Made by a program: the position numbers and the translations under genes | Source of the DNA: Brevundimonas sp. SORGH_AS_0993 | GTDB taxonomy: Bacteria > Pseudomonadota > Alphaproteobacteria > Caulobacterales > Caulobacteraceae | Direction: 5' to 3' | Length of the DNA: 64,000 bases | Assembly (NCBI RefSeq): GCF_030818545.1 | Contig: NZ_JAUTAH010000001.1 | Span: forward strand, 67,001-131,000 | The notes under the pieces: generated by a model | Told to the model about the DNA's origin: nothing | Database searches by the model: none | What the model saw: only the letters and a program-made list of their open reading frames with translations | Shown here: in pieces, positions 33,161 through 41,725 of the stretch | Position numbering within the stretch: the first letter of the stretch is position 1 | Layout of the letters: the number at the start of each line of letters is the position of its first letter

Positions 33161-34612
33161 ATGCCGCTGCACATCCACGACACCCTGCGCCGTGAAAAGC
33201 GCCTGTTCGAGCCCCGGAACAAGGATCGTGTCACACTCTATGTCTGCGGCCCCACGGTCTATGACTACGCCCACATCGGCAATGCGCGCCCGCCGGTGGT
33301 GTTCGACGTTCTGGTGCGCCTGCTGCGCCGGACCTATGGGGCGGACAAGGTTCTCTACGCCCGCAACGTCACCGACGTGGACGACAAGATCAATCAGAAG
33401 GCCGCGCGCGAAGGCGTGCCGATCGGCGAGGTCACGGCCCGCTACGAAGCCGCCTATCTGGCCGACATGGGCCTGCTGAACGTCTCGCCGCCCGATATCG
33501 CGCCCCACGTCACCGACTACATCCCGGCCATCGTCGATCAGATCCAGGCCATCGTCGACGCCGGCTGCGCCTATGCCGCCGAGGGTCATGTCCTGTTCGA
33601 CGTCTCGTCCTACAAGGCTTACGGCGCACTGTCGGGGCGGAACCTGGACGACATGATCGCCGGCGCCCGCGTCGAGATGGCTCCCTACAAGAAGAACCCC
33701 CACGACTTCGTCCTGTGGAAGCCGTCCAAGGCGGACGAGCCGTCCTGGCCTTCGCCCTGGGGGCAGGGACGTCCCGGCTGGCACATCGAATGCTCGGCCA
33801 TGATCGAACAGACCCTGGGTCTGCCCATCGACATCCACGGCGGCGGCATCGACCTGGTCTTCCCCCACCATGAGAACGAGATCGCCCAGGGCGTCTGCGC
33901 CCACGGCCATGCCCACGGCGACAACGCCCACGACGAATACGCCCGCTACTGGATGCACAACGGCTTCCTGACCGTGGATGCGGAAAAGATGTCCAAGTCG
34001 GTCGGCAACGTCCTGCTGCTGCACGATCTGGTCCAGGCCATGCCGGGCGAGGTCGTCCGCTGGGCCCTGCTCAGCGCCCACTATCGCCAGCCGCTGGACT
34101 GGAACCAGGGGCTGCTGGATCAGAGCCGCAAGAACCTCGACCGTCTGTATGGCGTCCTGCGCGACGCCGACGCGGCTTTGTCCGACTTCGACGCGGCCAC
34201 GCTGGACGAGGCCGAGATGGAGCTGGCCGAGAACGCGCTCGATCCCATTCTGGACGCGCTTGAGGACGACCTCAACACGCCGGGCGCCATCGCCCAGCTG
34301 TTCGGGCTGGGGAACGCGCTGCGCGAGCTGCTGAACGACGCCGAGGCCGATATCAACGATGTCGCCATGGCCCGCTGGAGCCTGAAGGAAGCGGCCGACC
34401 TGCTGGGCGTCCTGTGCCTGACGCCGGACGCCTGGTTCGAGGGCGGCGATCCCGCGCTCAAGGCCGAGGTCGAGGCCCTGCTGGAGCAGCGCGCCAGCGC
34501 CCGGGCCGAAAAGAACTGGGCCGAGGCCGACCGCATCCGCGACCGCCTGAACGCCCTGAACGTCGTGGTCATGGACGGCCCCGACGGCGCGACCTGGCGC
34601 GTGAAGGGCTGA
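33161..34612 (+). CDS. cysS: Cysteinyl-tRNA synthetase
   Basis: Class I synthetase of 483 residues charging tRNA-Cys. The catalytic zinc Cys29 and HIGH motif are in [17 protein letters not shown], further zinc ligands are in GWHIECSAM and [10 protein letters not shown], and KMSKS is in [11 protein letters not shown]. The C-terminal helical anticodon domain is complete. A tRNA-Cys-like gene lies about 1.8 kb downstream on the same strand. Confidence 0.97.
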   Translation: MPLHIHDTLRREKRLFEPRNKDRVTLYVCGPTVYDYAHIGNARPPVVFDVLVRLLRRTYGADKVLYARNVTDVDDKINQKAAREGVPIGEVTARYEAAYLADMGLLNVSPPDIAPHVTDYIPAIVDQIQAIVDAGCAYAAEGHVLFDVSSYKAYGALSGRNLDDMIAGARVEMAPYKKNPHDFVLWKPSKADEPSWPSPWGQGRPGWHIECSAMIEQTLGLPIDIHGGGIDLVFPHHENEIAQGVCAHGHAHGDNAHDEYARYWMHNGFLTVDAEKMSKSVGNVLLLHDLVQAMPGEVVRWALLSAHYRQPLDWNQGLLDQSRKNLDRLYGVLRDADAALSDFDAATLDEAEMELAENALDPILDALEDDLNTPGAIAQLFGLGNALRELLNDAEADINDVAMARWSLKEAADLLGVLCLTPDAWFEGGDPALKAEVEALLEQRASARAEKNWAEADRIRDRLNALNVVVMDGPDGATWRVKG

Positions 34613-34622
34613 AGTCGGTTTT

Positions 34623-34899
34623 CGTCATTCCGGGGCGCCTTTCCGGGACGTCTTGCGGGCGGCCCGAAAAGACGGTCCGAGTCCCCTGAGGTTCTCGGGG
34701 CGACGTCGAATGCGCGTCCGCCCCTAACGACGCTGGCGTCCGGCCCGTGTTTTCAGGCCCTTGTCGAACTCCATTCGCCATCTGCGCGCCTGGCTTCGCA
34801 GCCGTGGCAGGCTGCGTCGGTTTGGGTGCGAGGCGCCGCGCACGATGGGGGCAGGGATGCCAAATCGGACTGATCGGACTGTTCGGACTGTTCGGACTC
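34623..34899. repeat. Intergenic repeats: GTCATTCCGGGG arm and four 9-bp tandem units
   Basis: This 308-base gap after cysS has no credible gene. At 34623-34635 it holds one cgtcattccgggg arm of the family seen at 14762 and 23105. At 34864-34899 four tandem 9-base units occur (atcggactg twice, then ttcggactg, ttcggactc). The last unit flows into GGACTCCG TTTTT CGGAATCC, an imperfect hairpin that could end transcription from either side. Confidence 0.6.
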
Positions 34900-34919
34900 C
34901 GTTTTTCGGAATCCGGACT

Positions 34920-36212
34920 CTATCCCGCCTTGCGGATCAGTTCGTCGGCCAGCGCTCCCGTCAGATAGCCGTCGGCGACCCGGCCGTTGGCGATCTGCCA
35001 GCGTCGCAGGGCCGCGCGGGTGTTGGTCCCGATCACCCCGTCCACTCCTTTTGTGTCGTAGCCCAGGCGCGTCAGGGCCCTTTGCGCGCCGATGCGCTGG
35101 TCGCGCGACATGGAGGGATCGTTCGGCCAGGCCTTGGTCAGCCCCGGCTTGCCCATGATCCCGTCCGCCGTCAGGCCGATCGCCAGGGCGTAGCTGACCG
35201 AATTGTTGTAGCGGCGGATGACGTAATGGTTCGGCAGGGCCAGGAAGGCCGGGCCGTTCGCGCCCTGCGGCAGCAGGATGGTCGCCTCTTCCAGCGCCTC
35301 GGCGCCGTTCGGCGTCCCGCCTTGCGCCAGACGCACGCCCTTGGCCGCCCAATAGGTCCAGTTGTGCTTCGGCCCCTCCGCCTCGGCGTAGTCGAACCCG
35401 GCGGGCAAGACGACCTCGTATCCCCAGGTCTGGCCGCGCTTCCAGCCCGCCTGGGCCAACAGGTTGGCGGCCGAAGCCAGGGCGTCGGCGTCGTCGTTCC
35501 AGATGTCGACCTTGCCGTCGCCGTCCTGATCCACGCCCAGGCGCAGATAGTTGTCGGGCATGAACTGGGTCTGGCCCATGGCCCCTGCCCAACTGCCCTT
35601 CAGGCCCGCCCGCTCGCGTCGGCCGTCCACCACGATGTCCAGGGCGTCCTTCAACTGTCCTTCGGCCCAGTCGCGGCGGCGGCCGTCATAGGCCAGGGTC
35701 GCCAGGGAGCGGATCACGTCATAGTCGCCCTGGACCTGGCCGAAGGCGCTTTCCTGGGCCCAGACGCCGACCAGGATCTCGCTGGGCACGCCGAACCGCT
35801 GGACCACCGCCCACGGCACCCGGTCGATACGCTGCTTGGCCTGGGCGATTCGCACCGGCGTCACCGCGTTCTGGACATAGGCGCCGGCGGGCTTGGAGAA
35901 TTCGGGCTGGTTGCGGTCCAGGCGGATCACCGTCGGGTCTGGCGTCACATTGGCCAGCTCCCGCTCGTAGGCCGCGCGTCGCGCGCCGCCCTTGCGGGCC
36001 AGAAACCCCTGCTTCCAGCCGTCGAACCCCTGCTGGTCATAGGCGGCCAGGGGCGGGACGGCGGGCGTCGGCGCGGGCTGGGTCTGGGGGGCGGCGGCGT
36101 TCGATCCGCCCGTCTGCGGGGCGGGGCTCGGCGCGGGCAGGGGCGGCTCCGGCAACATGGGCGCACAGGCCGAAACGCAGGCGATCAACAGCAGTCGGTA
36201 CGAAAAACGCAT
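34920..36212 (-). CDS. Lytic murein transglycosylase, MltB family, with peptidoglycan-binding domain
   Basis: Lipoprotein of 430 residues. The signal MRFSYRLLLIACVSAC ends in a lipobox (Cys at about residue 16), followed by a Pro/Ala-rich linker of about 45 residues. The SLT_2 catalytic domain has Glu in GVWAQESAFG and the segments GSWAGAMGQTQFMPDNYL and DGDGKVDIWNDDADALAS. The C-terminal PG_binding_1 domain (about 60 residues) has LGYDTKGVDGVIGTNTRAALRRWQ. It cleaves peptidoglycan glycan strands at the outer membrane. ATG 36212 is chosen because it begins the signal peptide. Confidence 0.93.
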   Translation of the reverse strand: MRFSYRLLLIACVSACAPMLPEPPLPAPSPAPQTGGSNAAAPQTQPAPTPAVPPLAAYDQQGFDGWKQGFLARKGGARRAAYERELANVTPDPTVIRLDRNQPEFSKPAGAYVQNAVTPVRIAQAKQRIDRVPWAVVQRFGVPSEILVGVWAQESAFGQVQGDYDVIRSLATLAYDGRRRDWAEGQLKDALDIVVDGRRERAGLKGSWAGAMGQTQFMPDNYLRLGVDQDGDGKVDIWNDDADALASAANLLAQAGWKRGQTWGYEVVLPAGFDYAEAEGPKHNWTYWAAKGVRLAQGGTPNGAEALEEATILLPQGANGPAFLALPNHYVIRRYNNSVSYALAIGLTADGIMGKPGLTKAWPNDPSMSRDQRIGAQRALTRLGYDTKGVDGVIGTNTRAALRRWQIANGRVADGYLTGALADELIRKAG

Positions 36213-36396
36213 GGGATTCAGACTAAAGGGACGCGAGGCCGGGGTGAAATGACATCCGCGCGAGAGGGGGTTGCGGCGGCTCAAAACGCCTGAGACGCGA
36301 TTTCGAACCCGGGAATTCCCCGTCTAGGCCCATTAACCTTGATTATGGTCGACCTCTTAGGTCGGTGCGACCTAGTATCGCAAGGTCCCTCTGAAC

Positions 36397-36473
36397 GGCC
36401 TGATGGCGGAGCGGCGACGCAACGGGCGTGCAACCCCGTAAACCCTCCGTTCGACTCGGAGGTCAGGCCTCCA
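36397..36473 (+). tRNA. tRNA-Cys (anticodon GCA), atypical structure
   Basis: A cloverleaf can be drawn: acceptor GGCCTGA with TCAGGCC, discriminator T and encoded CCA, a D-arm GCGG AGCGGCGA CGC, anticodon stem ACGGG with CCCGT, and a T-arm around TTCGACT. U73 and the loop TGCAA fit tRNA-Cys. Two features are odd: the anticodon loop has 8 bases (CGTGCAAC) rather than 7, and the T-stem has 6 pairs (CCTCCG with CGGAGG). A CCCTTTTT run follows, as expected for an end. It may be functional, a variant or a degenerating copy. Confidence 0.7.
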
Positions 36474-36581
36474 CCCTTTTTCTATGTGCTGTCGCGCTTT
36501 GCGGTACTTGAGCGCGGCTGAGGGGATGCGGCCGTGGTGCAGGCGGGGACAGGGTTCTGTCAGGTTTTGGCCGGTTGCGGC

Positions 36582-36610
36582 TTGACCTGCGAAAGCCGTC
36601 TCTCTATACG
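36582..36610 (+). promoter_or_regulatory. Sigma-70-type promoter of rpmJ
   Basis: TTGACC (36582-36587) and TATACG (36605-36610) are 17 bases apart, close to consensus, 66 bases upstream of the rpmJ ATG. Confidence 0.7.
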
Positions 36611-36676
36611 ACCGCCTCCGCCGCGATCCGACCGGGTCAGCGGCTTTCTTATTGGCTTCTTTCAGGACGTCCGACC

Positions 36677-36802
36677 ATGAAGGTCCGCAGCTCGCTCAAG
36701 GCCCTGAAGACCCGCCACCGCGACTGCAAGATCGTGCGTCGCAAGGGTGTCGTCTTCGTCATCAACAAGACCGACCCGCGCTTCAAGGCCAAGCAGGGCT
36801 AA
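36677..36802 (+). CDS. rpmJ: 50S ribosomal protein L36 (bL36, zinc-free form)
   Basis: Protein of 41 residues of the large ribosomal subunit. The sequence starts [18 protein letters not shown] and ends [11 protein letters not shown]. It keeps only one Cys and lacks the C-x2-C zinc knuckle, so it is the C-minus type, longer than the 37-38 residue zinc form. It is monocistronic, with a good promoter and a terminator. Confidence 0.96.
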   Translation: MKVRSSLKALKTRHRDCKIVRRKGVVFVINKTDPRFKAKQG

Positions 36803-36832
36803 GGGTTTCCTCCGCCTCTTAAGATAAGGCGG

Positions 36833-36866
36833 CGCGCTCAGGTAGCCCGAAGGGCGATAGCGCGCT
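36833..36866. repeat. Single copy of the GCGCTCA...GATAGCGC hairpin repeat
   Basis: A hairpin with an outer GCGC pair and inner GCCC GAA GGGC stem. It is the same unit as the three tandem copies at 37311-37427. It follows rpmJ, directly after a smaller stem CCGCCT/AGGCGG. Confidence 0.7.
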
Positions 36867-36887
36867 TGGGAAAGCCTACGATCCACA

Positions 36888-36915
36888 GGCTGCGGATGTT
36901 GTCCGCGGCCTTTTT
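36888..36915 (+). terminator. Rho-independent terminator of rpmJ
   Basis: GGCTGCGGA and TCCGCGGCC pair over 9 positions (one G-T) around TGTTG, followed by TTTTT. Confidence 0.85.
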
Positions 36916-36983
36916 CGTGTTCGCGGTTGAGCCGGCCGGCCCGGCATGGTTAGCGTCCGCGCCTGATTTCTGGAGTACTCCCC

Positions 36984-37259
36984 ATGGCTGACGACGCCTC
37001 GTTCGACGGCAACCCCGATGTCCTGACCGCGACCGCCCAGGGCCGTCTGCGCACCATCATCGAGCGGTTGGAGCGGCTGGAAGAAGACAAACAGGCCGTC
37101 ATGACCGACATGAAGGAGGTCTTCGCCGAGGCCAAGGGCGAGGGCTACGACGTCAAGGTTCTGCGCAAGGTCATCCGCATCCGCAAGCAGGATAAGGCCA
37201 AGCGCCAGGAGGAGGAGGCCATCCTGGACCTCTACCTCTCGGCCCTCGGCGAGGTCTGA
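36984..37259 (+). CDS. gapR: GapR nucleoid-associated protein (DUF2312)
   Basis: Protein of 91 residues of the DUF2312 family, in Caulobacter the essential GapR that binds AT-rich, overtwisted DNA ahead of forks and RNA polymerase and assists topoisomerases. The sequence is mostly charged helix (RLRTIIERLERLEEDKQAV, then EAKGEGYDVKVLRKVIRIRKQD), with the Lys/Arg-rich DNA-facing region KVIRIRKQDKAKRQEEE. Length is normal. In Caulobacter gapR and tacA are also near neighbours, as here. Confidence 0.93.
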   Translation: MADDASFDGNPDVLTATAQGRLRTIIERLERLEEDKQAVMTDMKEVFAEAKGEGYDVKVLRKVIRIRKQDKAKRQEEEAILDLYLSALGEV

Positions 37260-37310
37260 GGAGATTAAGGGCTGAAGCGCACGCCCATCGGTTCATCGAA
37301 AGGCGGGCTG

Positions 37311-37427
37311 TCGCGCTCAAGCAGCCTGAAGGGCGATAGCGCGTCGAAAGTGCGCTCAAGCAGCCTGAAGGGCGATAGCGCGTCGAAAGTGCGCTCAAGC
37401 AGCCCGAAGGGCGATAGCGCCTTCAAG
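37311..37427 (+). repeat. Three tandem 39-bp hairpin units
   Basis: Units start near 37311, 37350 and 37389, each with gcgctcaagcagcc, then tgaagggcgatagcgc or cgaagggcgatagcgc and a short spacer. Each unit can fold (GCGCT...AGCGC outside, GCCC/GGGC or GCC/GGG inside). The period of 39 bases equals 13 codons, so the downstream reading frame passes through all units (RSSSLKGDSASKV repeated). Confidence 0.85.
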
Positions 37428-37775
37428 AAGACGCTGCCGAGCCCTGGGGATCAGCAGCGCAAGGCCGCTCAGCGATCGGCCTTGAACGCTTTGAAACGCG
37501 CCCGCCGCTCGGCAGAGCAGGCGGGCGTTTCGCTGTCCGAATGGGAGGGCGAATTCCTCGATTCGGTCGGCGAGCGCGTAAAGACCCATGGCCGCGCCTT
37601 CGTCGACCCCGAAAAGGGCGCGCCCGGCCAGGCCCTGTCCGCCATGCAGGGCCGCAAGTTGAAAGAGATCACCGCCAAGGCCAAGGGCGAGCCCCCAAAG
37701 CCCCGGTGGGGCCGCGGCAAGACGTCAAGCTCGAAACGACCGCAGGATGGCGCGGACATCACGGGGGACGATTGA
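37350..37775 (+). CDS. Conserved basic protein with repeat-derived N-terminus
   Basis: A frame of up to 141 residues. The core, from about residue 34, is helical and basic (QRKAAQRSALNALKRARRSAEQAGVSLSEWEGEFLDSVGERVKTHGRAFVDPEKG), with a Lys/Pro-rich tail. No function is recognised. There is no ATG before the core: possible starts are GTGs supplied by the 39-bp repeats at 37350 or 37389, or TTGs inside the core near 37481. The repeats seem to have invaded or replaced the 5' end. It lies downstream of gapR in the same direction. Confidence 0.6.
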   Translation: MRSSSLKGDSASKVRSSSPKGDSAFKKTLPSPGDQQRKAAQRSALNALKRARRSAEQAGVSLSEWEGEFLDSVGERVKTHGRAFVDPEKGAPGQALSAMQGRKLKEITAKAKGEPPKPRWGRGKTSSSKRPQDGADITGDD

Positions 37776-37854
37776 TGCTGATCGGTCTGGTCGTGCTTCT
37801 ACTGCTTGATGGGTCGAAGACCGCGAACCGCTATGGTCCACCTGCGATCTAGCC

Positions 37855-39294
37855 TCACCCCGCTTCCTTCAGCTGAGCTTCCAGCCCCTGCTCGCGGACC
37901 TTGCGGTAGAGGGTAGAGCGACCGATGCCCAGGCGGCGCGCGATCTCGCTCATATGGCCGGAATAGACCTCGATGGCGTGCTGGATCAGATCGCGTTCGA
38001 TCTCTTCCAGGGTTCGCAGGTGGCCGCGGTCGTCCAGGATGCGGATGGGCTGTTCCGCCGAAGGCGTGGCCGCGACACGGAGCGGCGGGGACGCGCCGGC
38101 CGTGCCCGGCAGAGGGGCGGCGACGCCCGAGATGGCCGGGAAATCATGCGGCTGTAGGAAGGGGGCGTCGGCCAGGACGATGGCGCGGAACACCGCATTC
38201 TCCAACTGGCGCACATTGCCGGGCCAGTCGAAGCCCTGCAGCAGGGCCAGGGTCTCGGGCGCGCAACCCGAGATGCGGCGGCCTTCCTCGGCGTTGAAGC
38301 GTGCGATGAAGTGATCGACCAGGGCCGGAATGTCCTCGCGCCGGTCGCGCAGGGACGGGGCCTCGATGGGGAAGACGTTCAGGCGATAGAACAGGTCCGC
38401 GCGGAAGGCGCCGTCCTTCACCTGCTGGGCCGGATCGCGGTTGGTGGCCGAGACGATGCGGACGTCGATCTTGACCGGCCGCTTGCCGCCGACGGGGTCG
38501 ATCTCTCCCTCCTGCAGGGCGCGCAGCAGCTTGACCTGCATGTCCAGCGGCAATTCACCGATCTCGTCCAGGAACAGGGTGCCGCCGTCCGCCTCGCGGA
38601 ACTTGCCCAGGGTCTTGTCGACGGCTCCGGTGAAGGCGCCCTTCTCGTGCCCGAACAGGATCGATTCGATCAGATTGGCGGGCAGGGCGCCGCAGTTGAC
38701 CGCCACGAAGGGCTTGCCGGCCCGGTCGCTGGCCCCGTGCAGGGCGCGGGCGATGACCTCCTTGCCGACGCCGCTCTCGCCGGTGATCAGGACGGGGATC
38801 GAGGATTTGGCGGCCCGGGCGCCCAGGGCCTTGACCATCCGCATCGGGCCGCTGTCGCCCACGATGTCGTCGAAACTGGTTCGTCCCTGGACCCGCTTGG
38901 TCAGGCGTCCGACCTCTGCCGTCAGCCGGGTCATCTGCATGGCGTTTCGCACCCCGACCAGAAGTCGCTCGGGTCCGACCGGCTTGACGAAGAAATCCTG
39001 GGCCCCGGCCTGCATGGCCTTGACGACCATGTCGATGCCGCCGTTGGCGGTCAGGACGATGACCGGCTCGTTGACGCCTGCGCTACGCAGTTCGGCCAGG
39101 CATTCCAGCCCCGACATCTCGGGCATCACCATGTCCAGCAGCACCAGATCGGCCCCGCCGCCCTTGGTCATCCGGTCGATGGCCTCGCCGCCGCCCGCCG
39201 CATGGACCACGGCGTAGCCGTCCCGCTCCAACACGGCCTGGATCAGGCGACGCTGAGTCGGATCGTCATCGACGACCAGGATGGTCTTGGCCAT
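37855..39294 (-). CDS. tacA: NtrC-family sigma-54 response regulator, TacA-like
   Basis: Regulator of 479 residues in three domains: receiver with phosphoacceptor Asp54 ([10 protein letters not shown]), AAA+ domain with Walker A GESGVGKE, the sigma-54 contact loop GAFTGA and LDEIGELP, and a C-terminal Fis-type helix-turn-helix ([21 protein letters not shown]). In Caulobacter TacA, phosphorylated by the ShkA-ShpA relay, activates stalk genes with RpoN. The [17 protein letters not shown] start and the location beside gapR support orthology; symbol by inference. Confidence 0.85.
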   Translation of the reverse strand: MAKTILVVDDDPTQRRLIQAVLERDGYAVVHAAGGGEAIDRMTKGGGADLVLLDMVMPEMSGLECLAELRSAGVNEPVIVLTANGGIDMVVKAMQAGAQDFFVKPVGPERLLVGVRNAMQMTRLTAEVGRLTKRVQGRTSFDDIVGDSGPMRMVKALGARAAKSSIPVLITGESGVGKEVIARALHGASDRAGKPFVAVNCGALPANLIESILFGHEKGAFTGAVDKTLGKFREADGGTLFLDEIGELPLDMQVKLLRALQEGEIDPVGGKRPVKIDVRIVSATNRDPAQQVKDGAFRADLFYRLNVFPIEAPSLRDRREDIPALVDHFIARFNAEEGRRISGCAPETLALLQGFDWPGNVRQLENAVFRAIVLADAPFLQPHDFPAISGVAAPLPGTAGASPPLRVAATPSAEQPIRILDDRGHLRTLEEIERDLIQHAIEVYSGHMSEIARRLGIGRSTLYRKVREQGLEAQLKEAG

Positions 39295-39456
39295 GAAAAG
39301 CGCCCTTCGTTCCTGGACCTGTCCATACGCGACTGGCCCGTTTCGGGACGATTTCTAGGGCGACGAGGTGAAAAACGGGTGAGAGGGCGTGGTGAGCAGC
39401 CCGTTAACCGCGCGTCTGCGGTTGCGGCGAGGCGCCGGCGTCGCCACAACGGAGCT

Positions 39457-41268
39457 ATGAACGCCCTCTTCAAGACGCCCGACGCCGACGCCCCTCTGTG
39501 GGACCTGTCCGACCTCTACGCCTCGCGCGAGGATGCGCGGGTGGCGCAGGACATGGCCAGGGCGCGCGCCCTGGTGGATCGGATGAACGCTCTGCAGGGC
39601 CAACTGGTCGAGACGCGCACGGATGCGGCGGCTCTGGGCGCCGTGCTGGACCAGGCGATCGATCTGTATGAACAGGCGTCTGACGTGCTGGGCGCCCTGG
39701 GCTCCTATGCCTTCCTGGCCGCCTCCACCGCGCGCGACGACCCGGGCGCGCAAGGGTTCGAGGCCGATGTGCGGGAAAAGATCACCGCCATCGCCACGCC
39801 GACGGTCTGGCTGACGTTGGAGATCAATCAGATCGACGAGGCCGAGTTGGAAGCGGCGCTGGCCGCCCATCCGGGGGCTGCGCGCTGGCGGCCCTGGCTG
39901 CGGCGTGTGCGGGCGATGAAGCCCCATGAGCTGTCGGCCGAACTGGAGACCTTCATCGCCGAGCGCGGGCCGATCGCAGCCCAGTGGCCGCGCCTGTTCG
40001 ACGAACAACTGGCCGCCCTGCGCGCCGTCGTCGGCAAGAAGGGCGCGAACGCCGAAAGCCTGACCCTGGCCGAGGCGCTGAACCGTTTGTCGGACGCCAA
40101 GCCGGCCCGACGAAAGGCCGCCGCCGAAGGGCTGTCGGAGGCTCTGGCCGCTCGCGCCCCGACCCTGGCCCTGGTGCTGAATACGGTCGCCGCCGACAAG
40201 GCGATGGAGGATCGCTGGCGCGGGTTCAAACGCCCGGCCGACAGCCGCCATCTGGCCAACGAGGTGGACGGCGAGGCGGTGGACGCCATGGCCGAAGCGG
40301 TCGCCGCCGCCTATCCGCGCCTGTCGCACCGCTATTACGCCCTGAAGGCCAAGGCGATGGGCAAGGCGCGGCTGGACCACTGGGACCGCAACGCTCCGCT
40401 GGAGACGACCGCGCCGCGCGCCTTCAGCTGGAGCCAGGGCCGCCGGATCGTGCTGGACAGCTTTTCCGACCTGGGCGGCGACTTCGCGGACCGGGCCGCC
40501 GGCTTTTTCGACAAACCCTGGATCGACGGGCGCGCGCGGCCCGGCAAGCAGTCGGGCGCCTATGCCCACCCGGTGACGGCGGATCGCCACCCCTATGTCT
40601 TCCTGAACTGGATGGGCGAGCGGCGCGACGTTCTGACCCTGGCGCATGAACTGGGCCACGGCGTTCACCAGACCCTGGCGGCGGACCAGGGCACGCTGCT
40701 GGCCGACACGCCCCTGACCCTGGCCGAGACCGCTTCCATCTTCGCCGAGGGTCTGACCTTCGACCGGCTGCTGGCGACGGCGCCCAGGGCTGAACAGCGC
40801 GGGCTCCTGGCGGGGCGGATCGAGGACGGGCTGAACACCGTGGTGCGTCAGATCGCCTTCCACCGTTTCGAGACCCGCTTCCACGACGAGCGGCTGAAGG
40901 GAGAGGTGTCGCAGCACCGCATCAATGAACTGTGGCTGGAAGAGATGGGGGCGTCGCTCGGGCCGGCGGTGACGCTGAACCCCGGCTATGAGCACTGGTG
41001 GAGTTATGTCAGCCACTTCGTGCATTCCCCGTTCTACGTCTATGCCTACGCCTTCGGCGACCTGCTGGTGGCGGCCTTGATGGAGGCGCGGCGCAAGGAT
41101 CCCACGGGTTTCGCACCCCTGTATCGCGACCTTCTGGCCGGCGGCGGGGCGCGCACCTATGTCGAGGCGCTGAAGCCCTTCGACCTGAACCCGCGCGACC
41201 CGGCCTTCTGGAGCGTGGGCTGCCGGCGGCTGGAACGGTTGATCGACCAGTTCGAAGCCCTGGGCTAG
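39457..41268 (+). CDS. M3-family oligoendopeptidase (PepF-like)
   Basis: Zinc metallopeptidase of 603 residues with no signal peptide, so cytosolic. The active site is TLAHELGHGVHQTL (HExxH) with the third ligand Glu in LAETASIFAEG. Substrate-binding features of M3 enzymes appear near the C-terminus (HFVHSPFYVYAYAFGDLL). It would degrade short peptides. ATG 39457 follows a GGAG ribosome site; the very long ORF upstream is a shadow of tacA. Confidence 0.93.
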   Translation: MNALFKTPDADAPLWDLSDLYASREDARVAQDMARARALVDRMNALQGQLVETRTDAAALGAVLDQAIDLYEQASDVLGALGSYAFLAASTARDDPGAQGFEADVREKITAIATPTVWLTLEINQIDEAELEAALAAHPGAARWRPWLRRVRAMKPHELSAELETFIAERGPIAAQWPRLFDEQLAALRAVVGKKGANAESLTLAEALNRLSDAKPARRKAAAEGLSEALAARAPTLALVLNTVAADKAMEDRWRGFKRPADSRHLANEVDGEAVDAMAEAVAAAYPRLSHRYYALKAKAMGKARLDHWDRNAPLETTAPRAFSWSQGRRIVLDSFSDLGGDFADRAAGFFDKPWIDGRARPGKQSGAYAHPVTADRHPYVFLNWMGERRDVLTLAHELGHGVHQTLAADQGTLLADTPLTLAETASIFAEGLTFDRLLATAPRAEQRGLLAGRIEDGLNTVVRQIAFHRFETRFHDERLKGEVSQHRINELWLEEMGASLGPAVTLNPGYEHWWSYVSHFVHSPFYVYAYAFGDLLVAALMEARRKDPTGFAPLYRDLLAGGGARTYVEALKPFDLNPRDPAFWSVGCRRLERLIDQFEALG

Positions 41269-41344
41269 GGCTGGGGCCTGGCCGGGCTTGAGTGGCGCGC
41301 GCGGCTCGCTATAAATCGGCCTAACAACAGACTGGGGAGTCTCC

Positions 41345-41641
41345 ATGGCCGATCCGCACCACGCCGACGAAGCGAACGCCTATGTGCGTGGCGACATGGC
41401 CATCAAGGAACAGATTTCGACCTTCCGTCTGTTCCTGAACCTGGCCAAGTGGGGTTCTCTGGCCGTGGCGTGTCTGGTCCTGATGCTGACCCTGTGGTTT
41501 CACCCCGGGCGGCGACTTCGTCGTGGCGCTTCTGGGCGCAGTGGTCCTGGCCGCGGTCGGATTTTTCGCCCTGCGATCCAAGCCCCACGCTCGCTGAGCC
41601 CTGGGGCGATGCGGCCTTCCAAGGCCGTCGCAGGGCCGTAA
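41345..41641 (+). CDS. aa3-type cytochrome c oxidase subunit IV, frameshifted
   Basis: Small oxidase subunit with one helix. The start (YVRGDMAIKEQISTFRLFLN, then LAKWGSLAVACLVLMLTLWF) matches the bacterial aa3 subunit IV family. After HPG the frame becomes nonsense. Dropping one G of CCCCGGG (41503-41509), or reading CCCG as proline, restores GGDFVVALLGAVVLAAVGFF and a stop at 41597, giving 83 residues. It directly precedes the pnt operon. With the frameshift the second hydrophobic segment is lost, so function as read is doubtful. Confidence 0.8.
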   Translation: MADPHHADEANAYVRGDMAIKEQISTFRLFLNLAKWGSLAVACLVLMLTLWFHPGRRLRRGASGRSGPGRGRIFRPAIQAPRSLSPGAMRPSKAVAGP

Positions 41642-41725
41642 TCCCAGGCTTGGCGTAACCGTGCTTTGACGGCTATCGCCGGAACGGCCTAACCTTCGTT
41701 CAAGAACAGAAACGAGGGGATTCGC

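Noticed and set aside
36397-36473. The 8-nt-loop tRNA as the suppressor that rescues the CCC-N frameshifts
   Set aside because: Its loop contains GCA/TGCA and cannot pair with CCC-N, so a direct link is not supported.
37311-37427. Three regularly spaced repeats considered as a CRISPR array
   Set aside because: Units are nearly contiguous, with no unique spacers, only three copies and no cas genes; each is a hairpin and keeps a 13-codon frame.
38311-39456. N-terminal extension of the M3 peptidase of nearly 400 residues
   Set aside because: It is antisense to tacA, has no family match, and a GGAG ribosome site marks the ATG at 39457.
39295-39456. Possible CtrA box (TTAAC half site at 39414) for tacA
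   Set aside because: Only one half site is present; no second TTAA at 7-base spacing, so no claim is made.
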